Shown: positions 35,125-45,023 of the stretch, one piece after another
How positions within the stretch are numbered: the first letter of the stretch is position 1
How the letters are laid out: the number at the start of each line of letters is the position of its first letter
Assembly (NCBI GenBank): GCA_964450405.1
Contig: CAYVCQ010000005.1
Coordinates: 62,001-126,000 of the forward strand
Direction of reading: 5' to 3'
From: WRGT01 sp964450405
Lineage (GTDB): Bacteria; Spirochaetota; UBA4802; UBA5550
DNA length: 64,000 nt
Made by a program: the position numbers and the translations under genes
The notes under the pieces: generated by a model
Told to the model about the DNA's origin: nothing
The model's input: only the letters and a program-made list of their open reading frames with translations
The model's database searches: none

Positions 35125-37143
35125 CTATTTGTGGTTTAACTGACTTTCCTGAATAGAAAGAATTTTCTCAGCCTCTTTTGCAGCCATTGCTCCTGTTCCT
35201 TTTCTTAGAAGGGCGACTATTCCTGTTGAGTTTATTCCCCCGGTAAAGATTCCATATCCATGGTGACTGTTTGTGCCGGCAATAACGGTTCCTGTTTTGC
35301 CCCAGAGATTTTCTTTACTTATAATATTTGAAGATGATAGAGTCTGCAGTCGTTTTTCATCTTCAGTATCCTTTGCTGTACCTTCTGTAAATGTTTTATG
35401 AAGTGCTGTGAAAATCATCTCTATCTCTTTAGATGGATTATCTTTATTTTGCAGATATAAGTATCTGTTGAGTTTTACAATTCCATCAATAGTTATTGTC
35501 ATTCTGAAGTTCAATCCTGCCAGAAAATTGGAAAAATCGCTTTTATTTTTGATATCCGGGATAGCAAGCACAATACCCTGAGTTCTAATGAAATCAGTTA
35601 TCCATTTGATGAAATCCCCCTGATCAAGGCTGCTGTAGAGTGAGGCAAAATATTTATTGCATGAATTGCTGAGAGCGCCTGAGATCTTCATATTTCCGTG
35701 TCCGGATTTATTCCAGCAATGTTCAGGTATAAATTTATCATTTTCTTTTTTGTTATTTGTATTTATATTCGTATTTTTGCAGTTGTAGGAGTAGTTGTTG
35801 AACAGGTCGGGTCTCTTCTCCTGGAGGTAAAGAGCTATGAAGAGTTTGAAGAGTGATCCGCAGGGGATGATCCTTTTTCTGAAAGATGCGCTGCTGCTCC
35901 CGGTAATCTCACCGGATTCAGAATTAAAAATAATGTACTGAAGCTGATGGTTAACTGAAGATGATGATCTGTTGTATTGAATCTCCGGGTAGTAGTGTTC
36001 CAGTATTTCGTATCTTGAGTATCCTCTCTCTGCAAGCTGAAGCGCTCCCTCAAAACTCATTCCTGTACCGTGTCCAAGACCTGAACCTCTGAATGTAAAA
36101 ATACCGTCCGCTCTTGAGAGAAAATAATTGTTGCTCTTTATAAAGTTCCACCCTTCGACCCTGTTAACTTTTATACGGAAACTTTCCGGAGATATTTTTT
36201 CATTTCCGTTACCGGTTTCAATTCGTATAATCTCTCTATCTCTGTCGAAGGTAATATTTTTAATGAATACATTTTTATCAGGGTAGAGAATCTGTGTGAG
36301 CTTAAACTCATTTATTGAAGACTCCCAGTTGAGAAACTTTTCTCTGCTGAGAATCAGGTTTTCCGAATATATGATATCCTTAGGTGGCGCCGATGTTCTC
36401 TCTTTTTCATTGAATATTGCCTCGGTAAATATTGTGCCTCCACTGGATGAATTAAAAAAAAGTCCCTTCAGATTAGTTTCTGTATTTATTGACACCTGAT
36501 CTTCAAAGCTTTTCCCGCTTTTTCCTCTATATGTCTGACAGCAGGTGAGATCACAAAAATCGTATCCGGTGTGTTTATTTTTAATATAGGGGAGTGCACA
36601 TCTTGCTTTGATCAGATGTGCAAGTGCATATAGGGCCTCGTTATGGTACGCATCTGTATCACCAAGTTCACCCCTGGCGGAGTCAATGGCGAATTGATTT
36701 ATTTTTTCCTCGATGGATAATTCTATTTCAGAAGATGAATTTTTAATATAAAGAGGGAGAGGATAAATTCTTTTTTCGCCATTTATCTCAATAGAAAAAG
36801 TTTCTCCAGGCTCTGCTGGATAGAGAATAAATTCACCATTATAAAAAGTTCTATTGTCTGTTTTTACAGAGAAGGTATCATTGCTGAATCTGATTGAAAG
36901 TTTTTTACATGAAAATCTTTTTTCACCTGTGTCGAGTTCTCCTGTTTTCGGAAGTGAAATCTCCAGATTCCCGGTTTTACCATCTTTCAGCAGGCGGATA
37001 TGTTTTGAGAGAATAAGTATTTTTACTTTATCATATTGTTTATGATCTGTTTTTTCCGCTCTGATTCCAGAAGCCAGAGCGGAAAATATAATAATACAGA
37101 TAATAGTTTGTAGAAGTTTTCCGGATCTAGTTCTGTTTTTCAT
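35125..37143 (-). CDS. SpoIID-domain / penicillin-binding transpeptidase fusion
   Basis: About 672 residues with an N-terminal signal or anchor (LLQTIICIIIFSALASGIRA). Residues ~130-400 are a SpoIID/LytB domain: NEALYALAHLIKAR holds the likely catalytic Glu, then DLTCCQTYRG, then GSGLGHGTGMSFEGALQLA. SpoIID is a peptidoglycan lytic transglycosylase. Residues ~410-672 are a penicillin-binding transpeptidase domain with SxxK (Ser430, GSLFK), S-x-N (SCN in SNSCNK) and KTG (WGKTGT). The fusion would cut glycan strands and act on stem peptides in one periplasmic protein. The ATG at 37143 overlaps the end of the alpha-2-macroglobulin gene by 17 bases, so the two are coupled. Confidence 0.8.
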   Translation of the reverse strand: MKNRTRSGKLLQTIICIIIFSALASGIRAEKTDHKQYDKVKILILSKHIRLLKDGKTGNLEISLPKTGELDTGEKRFSCKKLSIRFSNDTFSVKTDNRTFYNGEFILYPAEPGETFSIEINGEKRIYPLPLYIKNSSSEIELSIEEKINQFAIDSARGELGDTDAYHNEALYALAHLIKARCALPYIKNKHTGYDFCDLTCCQTYRGKSGKSFEDQVSINTETNLKGLFFNSSSGGTIFTEAIFNEKERTSAPPKDIIYSENLILSREKFLNWESSINEFKLTQILYPDKNVFIKNITFDRDREIIRIETGNGNEKISPESFRIKVNRVEGWNFIKSNNYFLSRADGIFTFRGSGLGHGTGMSFEGALQLAERGYSRYEILEHYYPEIQYNRSSSSVNHQLQYIIFNSESGEITGSSSASFRKRIIPCGSLFKLFIALYLQEKRPDLFNNYSYNCKNTNINTNNKKENDKFIPEHCWNKSGHGNMKISGALSNSCNKYFASLYSSLDQGDFIKWITDFIRTQGIVLAIPDIKNKSDFSNFLAGLNFRMTITIDGIVKLNRYLYLQNKDNPSKEIEMIFTALHKTFTEGTAKDTEDEKRLQTLSSSNIISKENLWGKTGTVIAGTNSHHGYGIFTGGINSTGIVALLRKGTGAMAAKEAEKILSIQESQLNHK

Positions 37144-40100
37144 TATAGACATCAAGTATTGCCGGAAGAGTCCATCCCTGAATAGTCTCCTCGTACATAC
37201 ATTCAATTCTCGCAGGTCTCATGATAAATGATCCGGGGAGTTCGGCGCGGATTACGTATGCTACTTCATACTCTCTCCCTTTTTCAATTCCGGTAAAGAA
37301 GAAGACCATTCTGTTGTCTCTTCTCTCTACATGCGAGTATGGCTGAAACTCATTGTAGGCGCTCTCTTTAACAACTTCAAAGCCCGCAGGCAGAAAATCC
37401 TGAAGCATCATAAATCCGAAACTGTCCTCTGCCCGGAACTTCACCCGTACGAGAAGCTCATCGCCCACATTTATCTTTCCTTTCTCGTCAACCTCCTGAG
37501 GCACAAGATACTCCTGCATCTTCATATCTTTAACCCGATTGAGATAGGAAATCTCTCTTTTTGCGGCTACACCATTTGAAAGAGAAGCAATTCCGCGTTT
37601 TTCGGACTTCATGAATGAGAATAGACCTTTAGGTTTAAAATAAAGTGTTCCACGAAGAGTCGCGGAGTAGGTCGTGTCTGCAGAGTCAGTACCTGAAACT
37701 GTAAGCTTGTAGCTGTCGGATTTTTTATTTCTATCGATTTTTACAATGCGCTTCAGAGCTTCTGAATCCGAGTTGATAGTATATGATATTCTGTCAAGTT
37801 TGTCGCCATTAAGTGAGAAATCAATATCGCCGGAAGTTTTAAAGTCTATCCCCTTTGCTGTTAGGTAATTGCATAGAGCAAGAATTACAGTGCCGGATTC
37901 CTTTGTTGAGTTCCATGAATCGGACTTAAATCTTCTTGAGATTGATGCTGCAGCCTGCGATGTCATTGACGACCTGTCTCCTGAACTTAAAAGAGCAGAG
38001 AGTACATTCGCAGTGATCTCAGTATTTCCGCCCGGCCAGTTCCATGCCTGCCCCTTTGCTGCCGGCCAGTATAATCCTGATGAATCCTTTTTTGCAGATT
38101 CATTTATTTTTTTATTGAGAAGCTTTGATGCTTCATCAATTTCATTAGCTTCATGCTCCTGAAGAGTTCCCTTCCCTTTGAATGAGTTTATCGCCTTGAT
38201 CAGATTTGCCGCCTGGTAGGGGTTTATATCTTTACCAAATGCAATTCTCTTGAATGTGGAGGGATTCCATCTTCCAAAAAGGGAATAGATATAGGTAAGA
38301 TATGACAGTTCGTCGTTATCCATTTTTTCAGGAGAGTCTAATATTCTCTGTATAGCGGTGAGTCCGCGTTCAAATGTGTAATCACTGATTTTGTATCCGA
38401 AATTTCTCGACTCAAAAAGAGAGTACATGGCAAAACCGGTAATGTAGGTGTTCCCTCTGTCACCCTCCCACCATCCCCATGTTCCGTCATAGTTCTGGGC
38501 TTTTTCAATTCTGCTGATCCCCTCGGGTATGTTGCTCTCCACCTGATTTTTCAGCTTTTGCGGTATTACATTGGCATAACCGCTCCCTTTAAGAAGTTTG
38601 AGCATTGCCAGATTGGGAAGAAATTTATTTATAGTCTGTTCGATACATCCGTACGGATACTCATTCAGATATTCAACGGCTTTAATTATCTGTGTAACAG
38701 GGGACGGATTTACTGTTATAGAAATCTCCTCCGGAACAAAATCAAAATCGTCATTTCCTTTAACCGGTTTAAGTACAATCTCTTTATTACTCTGCATATC
38801 CCCCGAACCGGATATTGCATATTTTAGCCCGCGCTTCTCAACAGGTATAGTATATTTTACAGCATCCCCTTTGTTCCCTGTGATTAGAGATTTAAACTCA
38901 AGAGCAAGAGATTCCTTCCCCTCCGGAACAGTAAGTGTATAGTTCTTCGCAGCCGAGCCGAAACCGGGGAGACTTACCTTGAAATCTTTATCGGGCTGAA
39001 TAACCTTACCATCGGCTTTCATCTCTGTGGAGACCTCGGGCATTCCTGCATCTGTATTATTGTTAACAATACCTATAAGACCGGTCCTGTCACCTTCGAT
39101 TAAAAATCTCGGTTTACCGATGCGGGCAATAATATCCTGCGTTGAGAGAAATTTCTTCCTTACCTCTCCCATCCGCCCTTTTAGATCGTGACCCCGGACA
39201 GTGAGTCTCCATGTTGTAAGATTGTCAGGGAGAGTTACATTGACCAGAGCTTCACCATTCGCGTCGGTTTTAATATTTGCCTCCCAGAAGGCTGTATCCC
39301 GGAAATTCTCCCGAACCTTTACTCCAGCATCTTTACCGGCACCGGCAAGCAGTGTAATAGGGTAGGAGTATGTTGTAATTACCCAGTTTGAAATTTTCGA
39401 GTAGAAGAATCCGGAAATCTCCGGTGTTGAGTCGGATCGTATGTAAAAAATAGATTCATCAACAGCTGCAAGCGAGAGATCTGCTGATACAGGTTTTCCC
39501 GCGGCATCGAGCGCCTTTACCTTTATCTTTGCGGTGTCCCCGGGCCCGTATTTTTCCTTATCGGGTGAAAGAGTAATATCAATTTTAACGTCATCTACTG
39601 GAATAGTAACTTCACTTTCAGTAGTGTAGAGAGCTCTTCCCCGCTGCATCGCACCGCGGATAAAGAGATTCGGTGCAAGTTTTGTATCTATTTTAAATGT
39701 CACCGGTACTACATGTTTATCCATCTTCACGACTTTCGTTTCGTATACATCTCTCCCCTCAAGAGAAAGCATAACGTATGAATCGGTGTATCTGCTTTTT
39801 ACAAGACATGTGATCTCACCGCTCTTCTCAAGTTCTGTTTTATTGAGAGTTACTTCCAGCTCTCTGAACTTTGAGTCGACATCTCCGCCGTTGTCGCTGT
39901 ATATCCATAAAATTTTGGATCCTGAAATAAGATTATCACGGGAGTCTTTCCCCTGCGCAATAAGGTCATATTCCCCATCGCCGCTGAAGTCCGACGGGAG
40001 GGAGAATTCAGCATAACCGGATTTGTCTGTGGAGATTTTTTTTGTATAGAAGGGTCTTGTGTCATGAACATATACACGCTCAACGGGTTTCCATATATAT

Positions 40101-42502
40101 CTGAAAAGATTTATCTCAAGATTTGCAGCAACAGGCTTATCCGCATGAGTTGCGGTTTTTACTTTAATTTTTTTGTCACCTTTAGCATTGAAAAAACTTT
40201 CCTCAGGAATGAGTTTGATAAAGTATTCACCACGACCGATTTTTACTGTTTTGCTGGCGGTTATTGTTATATTCGATTTATCAGTAACAGTAGCCTCTAA
40301 GGTAATCTCACGATCGTAAGGATAGTTTCCTGCAGCAACTTTAAGAAGTGCTGAACCGCCATTGTCGGCATATTTGTCACCCTCAAGTTTGATCCGGGAG
40401 TATGAACCGCTGGTGTTGTACGCATCATCGCCGGTATAGTCCGGGTCAAAGTCTTCTATTTTTCTTTCATAGAAAGTATATTTAACAAGGGCGCCGTTCA
40501 GCGGTGCACCGAAAAAATACTTGGCCTCGACTTTGAACTCAGCCTGATCGCCATTTATAAAATACTCCTTTGACGGTATTATATCTATTTTGAATTCAGG
40601 CTTTCTATACTGTTCGATGTAGAACGAGCCGCTTCCATAAAGTTCCTTCTCGGAAAAACCTGCCGTGATCCTGAAATAGCCAAGGTCTGAATTCTGAGGT
40701 ATCTGAACAGATCCGTTTGCAGTTCCCCACTCATCAAGAGTTAAAGTGCCTGCTGAGAGTTTCTTCGGCGAGCTTCCGGTCTGTATGGTATAGTACAGAG
40801 TTTTGTTTTTTATCGGAAGAAATTTTTCCTCCATCTTTTTAGCAATTATTTTAAAGAAAAGTTTATCCCCGGCCCTGTAAACCGGACGGTCAGTGTAGAT
40901 GTAAAGTTTATCTTTTTCAGATTTATAACTGGTCGATGCACCTCCGCTGCAGATTGCGTAACTTCCCTCTTCGGACACGGCGAGCATATGAACATCTTTC
41001 GCTGAAACAAGAGGACCTTTATAGATACCGTTCTCATCTGTCTTTCCTTTTGTGAGAACTTTTACTGGGAGCTCCTCGAGCATGAGGAATTCTCCCTGTT
41101 CTTCAGAGTTGTATCCTTCATAAACTTTTTTGTTAAGTTTCTCATTGTAGAAAATAACTGAAACATTCTTCAGAGGTTTGTTCTGAACGAGATCTGTTAC
41201 ATAAACAGTTGCATTCTCCGGTGATCTTTTAAGTACAACACCGAGATTTGTAACAGTAAAAAACTGGCGAGAGAGAACATCCCCTTTACCTTTAACTTCA
41301 ATGCAGTACCCGCCTGTGGGGAGAGGTTTGTTGACTTTTACAGCGTAGTACATCCATTCGTAAGGGTTGAAGTCTTTTACACCCTCGTCCCACTCGGTTA
41401 CTGTTTTAAATCCGGCCGATGCTGGTTCAATGGACTCCGGATCTCTTTTTTCTGAAACAAATATCTGCATAGGGACTTTGTAGACTCTGATATGCACAGT
41501 GTCCAGACGGAGAGTTCTGAGATTAAACTCTATTTCGTTTCCCGGAGTAAAAGTGTAACGGTAGGAGTGAACTTTAATTTCCGGAGACTTCGCTTCAACA
41601 TCAAACTTGAGATTTTTTACATCTTTACCCTCGGTAACTTTGATGCTTTCAGATTTCAGCGTATGAAATCCCTGGTGTGAGAATGTGATTGTATATGTTC
41701 CGGGCTTAATATCCTCCAGAAGAAATGAACCATCTTTGAAGCTGACATTTGTGTATGAATATCTTCCCTCTGCAGTTACATTTATATTTGTCGCCGGTGA
41801 ATCGATCCCCTGAATTTTCAGATTTCCGGAAATTGCCGCAGGTTTATACATCACCATCTGAAGTTTAAAAGACTCTCCCTCACGAATCTGGTTGAGGCTT
41901 GCGCTCTCAGTAATATATCCCGCTTTGCTGAATGTGACAAGATACGAACCGGACTTGAGTTTATCTATTGTATAGTTTCCTTTGCTGTCGGTTTTATCAA
42001 ATGCCGGTCTGGACTGATTCATGTCGGAGTATTCGCTGTAGCTTTTAAGTTTGATTTCTACATCGGACATTGCGTTTCCGCTGCTGTCTTTCACTGTACC
42101 TGTGATTAACGATTCTTTTGTCAGTTTAAGATTATTTTTTACACTGGTAAAACTTGCTGTCTCAATATAAGAAACGTATCCCGGCGCAGTGATCTCTATA
42201 TCATAGCGGATGTATGGAATAAAATCATTTATTTTGTAGTAGCCGCTTCTATCAGTTTCTGTTTTATAGTAACCGACACCTCTGCTTGAATTTTTAATCT
42301 CAACAAAGGCTCCTTTTATAGGCTTACCCGTCGCGGAATCGGTTATTGTTCCCTCGATATATGTTTTCTCAAGCTGGGCGGATTTTTCCGTGTAAACGGT
42401 ATTCCCCTCTTCATTTGTAATAATTTCGGGGGATGCGCTGCTTATAAGTATCAGACACGTAAGCAGTGTGATCATTGAGAAAAGTAATCTTAAACGTTTC
42501 AT
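37127..42502 (-). CDS. bacterial alpha-2-macroglobulin with thioester motif
   Basis: 1791 residues with a signal peptide (TLLTCLILISSASPE). Three carboxypeptidase-regulatory-like beta domains come first (about 48-315; YIEGTITDSATGKPIKGAFV and two later GTV/GNL starts). They are followed by the macroglobulin MG domains, a bait-like region, the alpha-2-macroglobulin core (FWEANIKTDANGEALVNVTLPDNLTTWRLTVRG) and the thioester domain. The thioester motif GCIEQ is intact at 1285-1289, so it can covalently trap attacking proteases. Known bacterial homologues (YfhM type) are periplasmic and paired with PBP1C. Here the partner is a SpoIID-transpeptidase fusion encoded just downstream with overlap. GGAG precedes the ATG. 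Confidence 0.92.
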   Translation of the reverse strand: MKRLRLLFSMITLLTCLILISSASPEIITNEEGNTVYTEKSAQLEKTYIEGTITDSATGKPIKGAFVEIKNSSRGVGYYKTETDRSGYYKINDFIPYIRYDIEITAPGYVSYIETASFTSVKNNLKLTKESLITGTVKDSSGNAMSDVEIKLKSYSEYSDMNQSRPAFDKTDSKGNYTIDKLKSGSYLVTFSKAGYITESASLNQIREGESFKLQMVMYKPAAISGNLKIQGIDSPATNINVTAEGRYSYTNVSFKDGSFLLEDIKPGTYTITFSHQGFHTLKSESIKVTEGKDVKNLKFDVEAKSPEIKVHSYRYTFTPGNEIEFNLRTLRLDTVHIRVYKVPMQIFVSEKRDPESIEPASAGFKTVTEWDEGVKDFNPYEWMYYAVKVNKPLPTGGYCIEVKGKGDVLSRQFFTVTNLGVVLKRSPENATVYVTDLVQNKPLKNVSVIFYNEKLNKKVYEGYNSEEQGEFLMLEELPVKVLTKGKTDENGIYKGPLVSAKDVHMLAVSEEGSYAICSGGASTSYKSEKDKLYIYTDRPVYRAGDKLFFKIIAKKMEEKFLPIKNKTLYYTIQTGSSPKKLSAGTLTLDEWGTANGSVQIPQNSDLGYFRITAGFSEKELYGSGSFYIEQYRKPEFKIDIIPSKEYFINGDQAEFKVEAKYFFGAPLNGALVKYTFYERKIEDFDPDYTGDDAYNTSGSYSRIKLEGDKYADNGGSALLKVAAGNYPYDREITLEATVTDKSNITITASKTVKIGRGEYFIKLIPEESFFNAKGDKKIKVKTATHADKPVAANLEINLFRYIWKPVERVYVHDTRPFYTKKISTDKSGYAEFSLPSDFSGDGEYDLIAQGKDSRDNLISGSKILWIYSDNGGDVDSKFRELEVTLNKTELEKSGEITCLVKSRYTDSYVMLSLEGRDVYETKVVKMDKHVVPVTFKIDTKLAPNLFIRGAMQRGRALYTTESEVTIPVDDVKIDITLSPDKEKYGPGDTAKIKVKALDAAGKPVSADLSLAAVDESIFYIRSDSTPEISGFFYSKISNWVITTYSYPITLLAGAGKDAGVKVRENFRDTAFWEANIKTDANGEALVNVTLPDNLTTWRLTVRGHDLKGRMGEVRKKFLSTQDIIARIGKPRFLIEGDRTGLIGIVNNNTDAGMPEVSTEMKADGKVIQPDKDFKVSLPGFGSAAKNYTLTVPEGKESLALEFKSLITGNKGDAVKYTIPVEKRGLKYAISGSGDMQSNKEIVLKPVKGNDDFDFVPEEISITVNPSPVTQIIKAVEYLNEYPYGCIEQTINKFLPNLAMLKLLKGSGYANVIPQKLKNQVESNIPEGISRIEKAQNYDGTWGWWEGDRGNTYITGFAMYSLFESRNFGYKISDYTFERGLTAIQRILDSPEKMDNDELSYLTYIYSLFGRWNPSTFKRIAFGKDINPYQAANLIKAINSFKGKGTLQEHEANEIDEASKLLNKKINESAKKDSSGLYWPAAKGQAWNWPGGNTEITANVLSALLSSGDRSSMTSQAAASISRRFKSDSWNSTKESGTVILALCNYLTAKGIDFKTSGDIDFSLNGDKLDRISYTINSDSEALKRIVKIDRNKKSDSYKLTVSGTDSADTTYSATLRGTLYFKPKGLFSFMKSEKRGIASLSNGVAAKREISYLNRVKDMKMQEYLVPQEVDEKGKINVGDELLVRVKFRAEDSFGFMMLQDFLPAGFEVVKESAYNEFQPYSHVERRDNRMVFFFTGIEKGREYEVAYVIRAELPGSFIMRPARIECMYEETIQGWTLPAILDVYNEKQN

Positions 42503-42572
42503 TGTAATCTCCGGAAGTTGATCTTTTTCAATCTATTTGAATTTTATCGGATTTTGCAAAATAATTTATTCA

Positions 42573-42732
42573 CTGTCATTCCGGCCGAAGTGACAGCGAA
42601 GTGCCGGAATCTCATAAAATCGGTTCTATGGGATTCCGGTATTTGGCCAGCTTTTTTGTAACATCGTGTTACTTGCTGGCAGGCAAACTTCGTGTTTGCT
42701 CCACAAATTGAAGCCGGAAAACCGGAATGACG
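42573..42732. repeat. family C palindromic repeat, copy 2
   Basis: Outer arms are CTGTCATTCCGGCCGAAG at the left and GCCGGAAAACCGGAATGAC at the right. The loop holds two nested hairpins, GTAACA/TGTTAC and GCAAAC-TTCGT-GTTTGC (about 42658-42700). It lies 70 bases upstream of the alpha-2-macroglobulin start, so it is in the promoter region of that gene. Confidence 0.75.
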
Positions 42733-42790
42733 GAAATGGTTTATTTCAATCGTAAAATGCTAAAGTTATTACAATATCTAAAAAATTTAT

Positions 42791-43384
42791 TTATTTAACG
42801 GTAACAGCACGAAATCGTGAAAATCTGCATCGCCCATTACCGGTCAAATTCATAACTCTGGAAGTTGTCCTGTATTCCGCAGGGACAATTACAGTTTTTG
42901 AAGAATCATCACATTCAATAAACAGACCGAAATTTGAAATGTCAACATTATTTATATCATCTACTGGTTCGGGATTTGAAGCTACAGTAAGTACAATTTC
43001 AGTCTCCTCAAACTCATGCCGTTCAAGAGGTTCATAACGCGGGTCAAGAGTGAGTGCTCCTTTAATATACTCCCTTAATACATTAGCGGGAGAGCTGCTG
43101 CTGTGAGTGAATGCTCCGAAACATCCGCGGACTTTCCCTTTGCGTATGAGTGTAATGAAAAGACCTGTACACTCCGGTGGAGCGGGCAGAACTATATTTA
43201 AGTCTGAGAGAGTTGTATTTTTGTAAAGAATGTTGTGTGCCGTTGACCTCATCCACTCTGAGAGAATTACTTTTTCCGTTGAATGCGAAAACTCGCTCCA
43301 TCTGTCGAGACATGAATCCGATGCAGCAATAAAAAAAATTATTGAGATAGAGAACAACGCAACGGATATCACTTTTTTATTCAT
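42791..43384 (-). CDS. exported AMMECR1-domain protein
   Basis: 197 residues. An N-terminal hydrophobic segment (VISVALFSISIIFFIAASDSC) predicts export or membrane anchoring. The AMMECR1 fold follows, with the signature RGCFGAF (usually RGCIGT), the DPRYEPL block and EIVLTVASNPEPV. AMMECR1 proteins are normally cytosolic, often linked to Memo and radical-SAM partners. An exported one is unusual. The ribosome-binding site is weak. It lies upstream of the alpha-2-macroglobulin gene on the same strand with a family C repeat between. The C-terminus has a basic FSRFRAVTVK tail. Function is unknown. Confidence 0.75.
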   Translation of the reverse strand: MNKKVISVALFSISIIFFIAASDSCLDRWSEFSHSTEKVILSEWMRSTAHNILYKNTTLSDLNIVLPAPPECTGLFITLIRKGKVRGCFGAFTHSSSSPANVLREYIKGALTLDPRYEPLERHEFEETEIVLTVASNPEPVDDINNVDISNFGLFIECDDSSKTVIVPAEYRTTSRVMNLTGNGRCRFSRFRAVTVK

Positions 43385-43636
43385 AGAAAAGTATTGTTTA
43401 ATTTTGATTTTATTCAGGCAAGAATTATTTTATGTCTGAACCTTGATTTACTCGATTTGAGGATTTTCTGATCAAAAAAAAGTATGCTTTTACTGAATCA
43501 TGAAAATCCCTGAATCCTATGAATCAGAGTTCAGAATAGTTTTTAAAAAAGTCCTTTTATTATTGACGCATGAAAGAGTTTTAGATATTTAGAATATAAA
43601 TGAATTGTAAATAAATAAAATTACAGAGGTTCACTT

Positions 43637-44005
43637 ATGAGTACAGAAAAAAAGATCACCTATATTATCACCTATGGAGATGACAATGCTGAAAAAGCAA
43701 CTCTTCCCTTTATGCTGGCGAATATTGCAATGACTATGAATGTTACACCTGTAATTGTTCTGCAGAGCAACGGTGTAATGCTTGCAGTAAAAGGTTTTGC
43801 CGAAAATGTTCATTTTAAAGATGGCATCTCCCTGAAACAGCTTGTGGACAATTATCTCGAGGCAGGAAATAAACTTCTTCTTTGCGGACCATGTTTTGAA
43901 AAGCGGAATCTCAAAGAGACTGATCTGCTTGATGGAGCAATGATAGTCGGAGCAGCGCGTGTAACAGAGGAAGTTCTTTCCAGTGTTAATGTACTTACTT
44001 ATTAA
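43637..44005 (+). CDS. DsrE/F-like sulfur-relay family protein
   Basis: 122 residues. The DsrE fold shows in TYIITYGDDNAEKATLPFMLA, the central VTPVIVLQSNGVMLAVKG and the cysteine loop LLLCGPCFEKR, where a CxxC-like pair replaces the single active Cys of TusD/DsrE. Such proteins carry persulfide sulfur or act in anaerobic sulfur or redox metabolism. AGAGG is upstream. It stands alone, so the partner is not known. Confidence 0.8.
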   Translation: MSTEKKITYIITYGDDNAEKATLPFMLANIAMTMNVTPVIVLQSNGVMLAVKGFAENVHFKDGISLKQLVDNYLEAGNKLLLCGPCFEKRNLKETDLLDGAMIVGAARVTEEVLSSVNVLTY

Positions 44006-44105
44006 ATTATCAGCTTATTGAGTTAGAGTAACCGGTCTTAAATATTATTATATTCTCATTTTTTATTCTGATAGGAACACTAAGAAAAAAAGAGTAATAA
44101 GTTAT

Positions 44106-44130
44106 CCGGAGCCGGTTTTTCCGGCTCCGG
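44106..44130. terminator. GC-rich hairpin between convergent genes
   Basis: A perfect 10-base stem (CCGGAGCCGG with its complement) has a five-T loop. It lies just behind the DUF4349 gene and 100 bases behind the DsrE-like gene. No immediate T-run follows, but on the minus strand a T-rich stretch comes after about 14 bases. Confidence 0.55.
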
Positions 44131-44135
44131 TCAGA

Positions 44136-44801
44136 TTAGTTGCGTATGAACAGCCATTTAACGGCTTTCCAGCTGTAGATAAATATATATCCAAGCGGAC
44201 CGGGTTTTGTTTTCTCTTCAAGAGTTACAGTGATGGTTGAATATCTCGCAAGGTGAGAGAGTCTTTTAAGTCTTCCCTTCATCTCTTCGATCTCACCATT
44301 CAGTCTTTCAAGTTCTCTCTCAACAGCAAGAGCGGCGTTGACATTTTCTGCCTTTTTCAGCAGTTCGAGATACCGGTCACGAGCTTTAAGTTTACTATCA
44401 AGACGAAGTTCTGTATCGCGATATGAGTCGGTTACATCCTCGCTGTATATTTTTTTTGAAGAGACATCACCGGTTTTATCTACTTCGGACATTGCTGTTT
44501 CGAACTTTTCAGATACGACTCGGATAACTACTTCAGTTGTACCAGTTGATACAATGTAACCTCCATGCAGCGGGGCGATCGCTGCAATTTCCTTTGCAGT
44601 TTTTTCTCTGTCATCGGATTCGATGGTATAATATGCGTTATATATAATTATTCTTTCTTTCTCAGAAACAGCAGCGGTATCATTACCGCTCGGGAGACCT
44701 GCACTATTGAAAGCTGCACTATTTGCCGATTCTCGATGCTGTGCGCTGCCGCAGCTGATCACGAAAAGTAAAAGTATAAAAGCGGCGATTTTTTTTGTCA
44801 T
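44136..44801 (-). CDS. DUF4349 lipoprotein
   Basis: 221 residues. A short signal ends at Cys17 (LFVISC). The body matches DUF4349: ERIIIYNAYYTIESDD, GGYIVSTGTTEVVIRVVSEKFETAM, a long coiled coil (about 130-185; ELERLNGEIEEMKGRLKRL) and a C-terminal hydrophobic segment PLGYIFIYSWKAVKWLF. Lipid anchor and transmembrane tail would place it at the inner membrane facing the periplasm. Role unknown. AGAGG precedes the ATG. Confidence 0.82.
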   Translation of the reverse strand: MTKKIAAFILLLFVISCGSAQHRESANSAAFNSAGLPSGNDTAAVSEKERIIIYNAYYTIESDDREKTAKEIAAIAPLHGGYIVSTGTTEVVIRVVSEKFETAMSEVDKTGDVSSKKIYSEDVTDSYRDTELRLDSKLKARDRYLELLKKAENVNAALAVERELERLNGEIEEMKGRLKRLSHLARYSTITVTLEEKTKPGPLGYIFIYSWKAVKWLFIRN

Positions 44802-45023
44802 TTTGAACCTCTTTCAGATTGTTTATGTTAATACTTTCCATTCCGGAAAATAATTTGTCAACATCTAACTTAAATAAACATTTGAATTAAAAACATCCCT
44901 GTCAGATGATGGTTAACTGCCAATAAATCAGCGGCAGTTATGCTTTCAACCGCAGATAAGTGAGGGGAAAAACATTTACTATTTTTTAAGTAGATACCAG
45001 GATCTCAAAGGAAAGAACAATTA

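Noticed and set aside
43562..43595. TTGACG plus TAGAAT as promoter of the DsrE-like gene
   Set aside because: Spacing is 21 bases, too long for a standard promoter.
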